A stretch of 7,910 nt of DNA from an uncultured Aquincola sp. (lineage in GTDB: Bacteria; Pseudomonadota; Gammaproteobacteria; Burkholderiales; Burkholderiaceae), in assembly GCA_937883885.1 (NCBI GenBank), contig CAKZXL010000233.1:1-7910 (forward strand), given 5' to 3'. Positions 6,368-7,910 of the stretch are shown piece after piece. The translations under genes were made by a program, and so were the position numbers. Under the pieces are notes generated by a model that was given only the letters and a program-made list of their open reading frames with translations, searched no databases and had not been told where the DNA came from. The stretch's first letter is position 1. Each line of letters begins with the position of its first letter.

Positions 6368-7422
6368 TTCAGCGTCAGCTGGCGTTCGGCCAGCGGCGGC
6401 AGGAAGCGGCGGTCGAACACCTCGGTGGGCGCGGGCGAACGCGGCAGGTCGAAGGCCTGCTGCACCTGGCCGATGGACTTGGCCAGGCGTTCATCCAGCA
6501 CGTCGCCCACGCCGATGCGCTGGGTCTCGGGCGTGATCACCACCTGACGCAGTGCGTACTGCAGCCGGCGCTTTTCCAGCGACTTGTTGATCAGTGGCTC
6601 CTGCCGCGCCAGTGCGTCGATGGCGGCATCGGGGTCGGCCACCGCATCGCGCAGGCCCTGGTGGATGGCGCGCACCAGGCCGGCCACCGCCTGCGGCTTG
6701 TCCTTGAGCAGCGCGGGCGACACCAGCACGCCGTTGCCATACAGCGCGATGCCGTGGTCGGCATAGTGGAACCAGCGGATGTCCTTGTCGGGGTCGATGC
6801 GCTGGCCCACCAGGTTCATGTAGCTGGTAACCGAGAACACGGCCGAGGCCTCCACCTGGTCGGTCAGCAGCATCTGCTCCTGCAGGTTGGGCGCCATGTG
6901 GCTCCAGCTCACCTTGCCGGGGTCGATGCCGTTCAGCTCGGCCAGCGCCGGGAACATCTTCATCGCGGCGCCGCCGGCCGGCGAGCCGATGGTGCGGCCC
7001 TGCAGGTCCTTCAGGCTTTTGATCGGGCTGCCCGCCTTGACCATGACGGCAAACGGCGCGCGGTTGTAGACCATGTACACCATCACCGGCACCGTGCCTG
7101 CCGGCCGCGTGGCCGCGTTCTGGATGATGGCGTTGATGTCGCCGAAGCCGGCCTGGTAGCTGCCGGCCATCACCTTGGTGACGGTGTTGGCCGAGCCATC
7201 GCCGGTGTCGATCTGCAGGTCGATCTTTTCCTTGGCGAAGTAGCCGCGTTCCTGCGCCAGGTAGTACCAGGCGTGCACGCCCTGCAGCTTCCAGTCGAGC
7301 ACGAACTTGATGGGCGTGGTCTGCGCCTGCGCGGCCAAGCCGAGCGTGGCCAGGGTGGCGGCGGCCAGCCATTGGCGCAGGGCGCTGCGCAGGCGGGGCG
7401 AAGAAGAGCGGTTCAACAGCAC
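6364..7422 (-). CDS. Periplasmic ABC substrate-binding protein, NMT1/NitT-TauT family (copy 2, first gene of operon)
   Basis: This 352-residue exported receptor is the first gene of the operon. From a GTG start (7422-7420) it has an Arg-rich n-region (residues 5-16), a hydrophobic segment at about 18-31 and AQA cleavage after residue 33. The mature part begins IKFVLDWKLQGVHAWYYLAQ, followed by RGYFAKEKIDLQI, YQAGFGDINAI and, near the end, PAPTEVFDRRFLPP, matching the paralogue downstream. No lipobox is seen. The GTG is preferred because GGAG lies eight bases upstream and the resulting N-terminus is a proper signal peptide. The frame stays open to a TTG at 7476, but that would add 18 residues before the signal sequence. 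The stop overlaps the cysteine-hydrolase start in ATGA. It likely binds a small heterocycle or related nitrogen compound; the exact ligand cannot be read from the sequence. Confidence 0.93.
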   Translation of the reverse strand: MLLNRSSSPRLRSALRQWLAAATLATLGLAAQAQTTPIKFVLDWKLQGVHAWYYLAQERGYFAKEKIDLQIDTGDGSANTVTKVMAGSYQAGFGDINAIIQNAATRPAGTVPVMVYMVYNRAPFAVMVKAGSPIKSLKDLQGRTIGSPAGGAAMKMFPALAELNGIDPGKVSWSHMAPNLQEQMLLTDQVEASAVFSVTSYMNLVGQRIDPDKDIRWFHYADHGIALYGNGVLVSPALLKDKPQAVAGLVRAIHQGLRDAVADPDAAIDALARQEPLINKSLEKRRLQYALRQVVITPETQRIGVGDVLDERLAKSIGQVQQAFDLPRSPAPTEVFDRRFLPPLAERQLTLK

Positions 7423-7430
7423 GGGTGGGG

Positions 7431-7434
7431 CTCC
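7431..7434 (-). promoter_or_regulatory. Ribosome binding site deciding the GTG start of the first binding protein
   Basis: On the minus strand GGAG lies eight bases before the GTG at 7422. This spacing and the signal peptide that begins right after support GTG over the in-frame TTG at 7476. Confidence 0.6.
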
Positions 7435-7474
7435 ATCAACAGCGATGGGCCACCGCTTGCACTGCCCGTGCCGC

Positions 7475-7484
7475 AAACGCGTTT
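7475..7484. promoter_or_regulatory. Perfect 10-base palindrome AAACGCGTTT upstream of the operon
   Basis: A perfect dyad lies 53-62 bases upstream of the GTG start of the first binding protein, where a promoter or operator would be expected. It is one of the few A/T-containing islands in this stretch. It is short enough that chance cannot be excluded. Confidence 0.3.
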
Positions 7485-7521
7485 TCAGCGTGCTGGAAGG
7501 CTGCCGTTTGGCGCTGGGTGT

Positions 7522-7541
7522 GTTGCCGTAACGGCAACGGT
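7522..7541. promoter_or_regulatory. Operator-like palindrome and repeat copy 1 (LysR-type box candidate)
   Basis: GTTGCCGT-A-ACGGCAAC (7522-7538) is a perfect dyad with 8-base arms around one central base. It contains T7524-N11-A7536, the classical LysR-type box. The dyad continues into ACGGT, so that 7524-7541 reads TGCCGTAACGGCAACGGT, which recurs with two A/T changes at 7761-7778. It lies about 100 bases upstream of the first operon gene, a plausible distance for an activator site. Confidence 0.6.
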
Positions 7542-7696
7542 GGGGCGCCGGGCCGCGCGTGTGTTGGGCTGGGGCCTGGTGGCGATGTGTGATGGCGCGG
7601 TGGCCGCGATGCCTGCCGCACCTGGGTGGCCGCGCGTGCCGGGCCGGCCCGCGGCTGGCAGCTCAACGCCCCTTTGCCGCCGTTGCGCCCAACACC

Positions 7697-7725
7697 GTGC
7701 GCCCAGGCCTGTTCCTGGTGCGCAC
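7697..7725. repeat. Imperfect inverted repeat (hairpin) in the divergent region
   Basis: The left arm GTGCGCCCAGG (7697-7707) pairs with the right arm CCTGGTGCGCAC (7714-7725) around the 6-base loop CCTGTT, with one bulged base. No T-run follows, so it does not look like an intrinsic terminator. It could be a regulatory dyad or simply GC-rich structure. Confidence 0.35.
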
Positions 7726-7760
7726 CGTTGCCAACTTGGACACCAGGGCGCACACACCGA

Positions 7761-7778
7761 TGCCGTTACGGCTACGGT
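7761..7778. promoter_or_regulatory. Operator-like repeat copy 2, close to the LysR-type gene start
   Basis: TGCCGTTACGGCTACGGT matches copy 1 at 16 of 18 positions; the two differences are A/T swaps. Its core GCCGTTACGGC (7762-7772) is a dyad of 5-base arms. It ends 42 bases before the regulator ATG, where it could mediate autoregulation. The flanking T-N11-A is not kept here (T7761 to T7773), so the site may be weaker. Confidence 0.55.
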
Positions 7779-7820
7779 CGTCACGCGCGGCATGGCACCG
7801 AACCTGCTGCACGGCGCCGC

Positions 7821-7910
7821 ATGAATCACCTGCGTTTTTTGCGCTACGTCGACGAAGTGGCCCGTGCCGGCTCCATCCGCCAGGCGGCCGAGCGGCTGCA
7901 TGTGGCGCCG
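7821..7910 (+). CDS. LysR-type transcriptional regulator (N-terminal 30 residues only, cut by window edge)
   Basis: The first 30 codons read MNHLRFLRYVDEVARAGSIR, followed by QAAERLHVAP. This is the start of the winged helix-turn-helix of LysR-type regulators: a first helix LRFLRYVDEVARAGS, then the SIRQAAERLHVAP turn-recognition segment. The ATG is the only sensible start, since the upstream in-frame codons contain no ATG or GTG nearby. A Shine-Dalgarno sequence is weak or absent. The gene diverges from the catabolic operon with a shared regulatory gap, the standard layout for a LysR protein that controls its neighbour in response to a pathway compound. The effector domain is outside the window. 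Confidence 0.85.
   Translation, partial: MNHLRFLRYVDEVARAGSIRQAAERLHVAP

Larger units (their letters stand above)
7423..7820. promoter_or_regulatory. Divergent regulatory region between the operon and the LysR-type gene
   Basis: These 398 bases contain no convincing gene. The region separates the first operon gene (minus strand) from the LysR-type gene (plus strand) and must hold both promoters. It contains a repeated 18-base motif (7524-7541 and 7761-7778), a 10-base palindrome AAACGCGTTT (7475-7484), an imperfect hairpin (7697-7725) and a GC palindrome CGGGCCGGCCCG (7640-7651). No -35/-10 pair of standard spacing could be named with confidence on either strand. A minus-strand open frame at 7485-7901 crosses the region but lies antisense to the regulator start and has no family-like content. 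Confidence 0.75.

Noticed and set aside
7640..7651. GC palindrome CGGGCCGGCCCG and the 11-base direct repeat GGCCGCGCGTG (7551-7561, 7628-7638)
   Set aside because: Both consist almost only of G and C in a GC-rich stretch, where such matches are expected by chance. Nothing else ties them to a function.
6661..7824. Plus-strand frame of 387 residues ending at the LysR-type start
   Set aside because: It covers the antisense of the first binding protein plus the regulatory gap, and its His/Arg/Ala-rich content shows no domain.
7485..7901. Minus-strand open frame in the intergenic region
   Set aside because: It is antisense to the LysR-type N-terminus and has no family-like sequence. The repeated TVAVTA in it is only a translation of the two DNA repeats.

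Overview
The window is very GC-rich and densely coded. Codon choice and protein character point to a betaproteobacterium of the Burkholderiales, probably Comamonadaceae or a close relative; this is inferred from composition and family resemblance, not from a marker gene. Eight genes run on the minus strand as one apparent operon. A LysR-type regulator (partial at the right edge) diverges from it on the plus strand across a roughly 400-base regulatory gap.

In transcription order (right to left) the operon holds: a periplasmic substrate-binding protein of the NMT1/NitT-TauT type (7422-6364); a RutB-like cysteine hydrolase of the isochorismatase superfamily (6367-5525); a second, paralogous substrate-binding protein (5528-4488); a short-chain dehydrogenase/reductase (4453-3662); a cyclic amidohydrolase of the dihydroorotase/allantoinase/dihydropyrimidinase superfamily (3648-2146); a cofactor-free ring-opening amidohydrolase of the cyanuric acid hydrolase/barbiturase family (2149-998); an ABC ATPase (1001-147); and the start of the ABC permease (150-1, cut by the window edge). 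Five of the seven junctions are four-base ATGA stop/start overlaps; the other two gaps are 34 and 13 bases. Co-transcription and translational coupling are therefore very likely.

Together the genes look like a self-contained uptake and catabolic unit for a small nitrogen heterocycle, of the cyclic ureide or cyclic imide type. A NitT/TauT-like ABC importer with two receptors would bring the compound in. The SDR would adjust its redox state. Two unrelated ring-opening hydrolases (one metal-dependent, one with a Ser/Lys fold) would open amide bonds. The RutB-like hydrolase would cleave the resulting linear ureide or amide. The known chemistry of the ring-opening family (cyanuric acid, barbituric acid) makes a pyrimidine- or barbiturate-like substrate the most economical guess, but no individual substrate is proven by the sequence.

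The intergenic region 7423-7820 carries two copies of an 18-base motif, TGCCGTWACGGCWACGGT, exactly 237 bases apart. One copy sits on the operon side and one close to the regulator start. Each contains a palindromic core. They are good candidates for binding sites of the divergent LysR protein. No RNA genes, insertion sequences or CRISPR arrays were seen.
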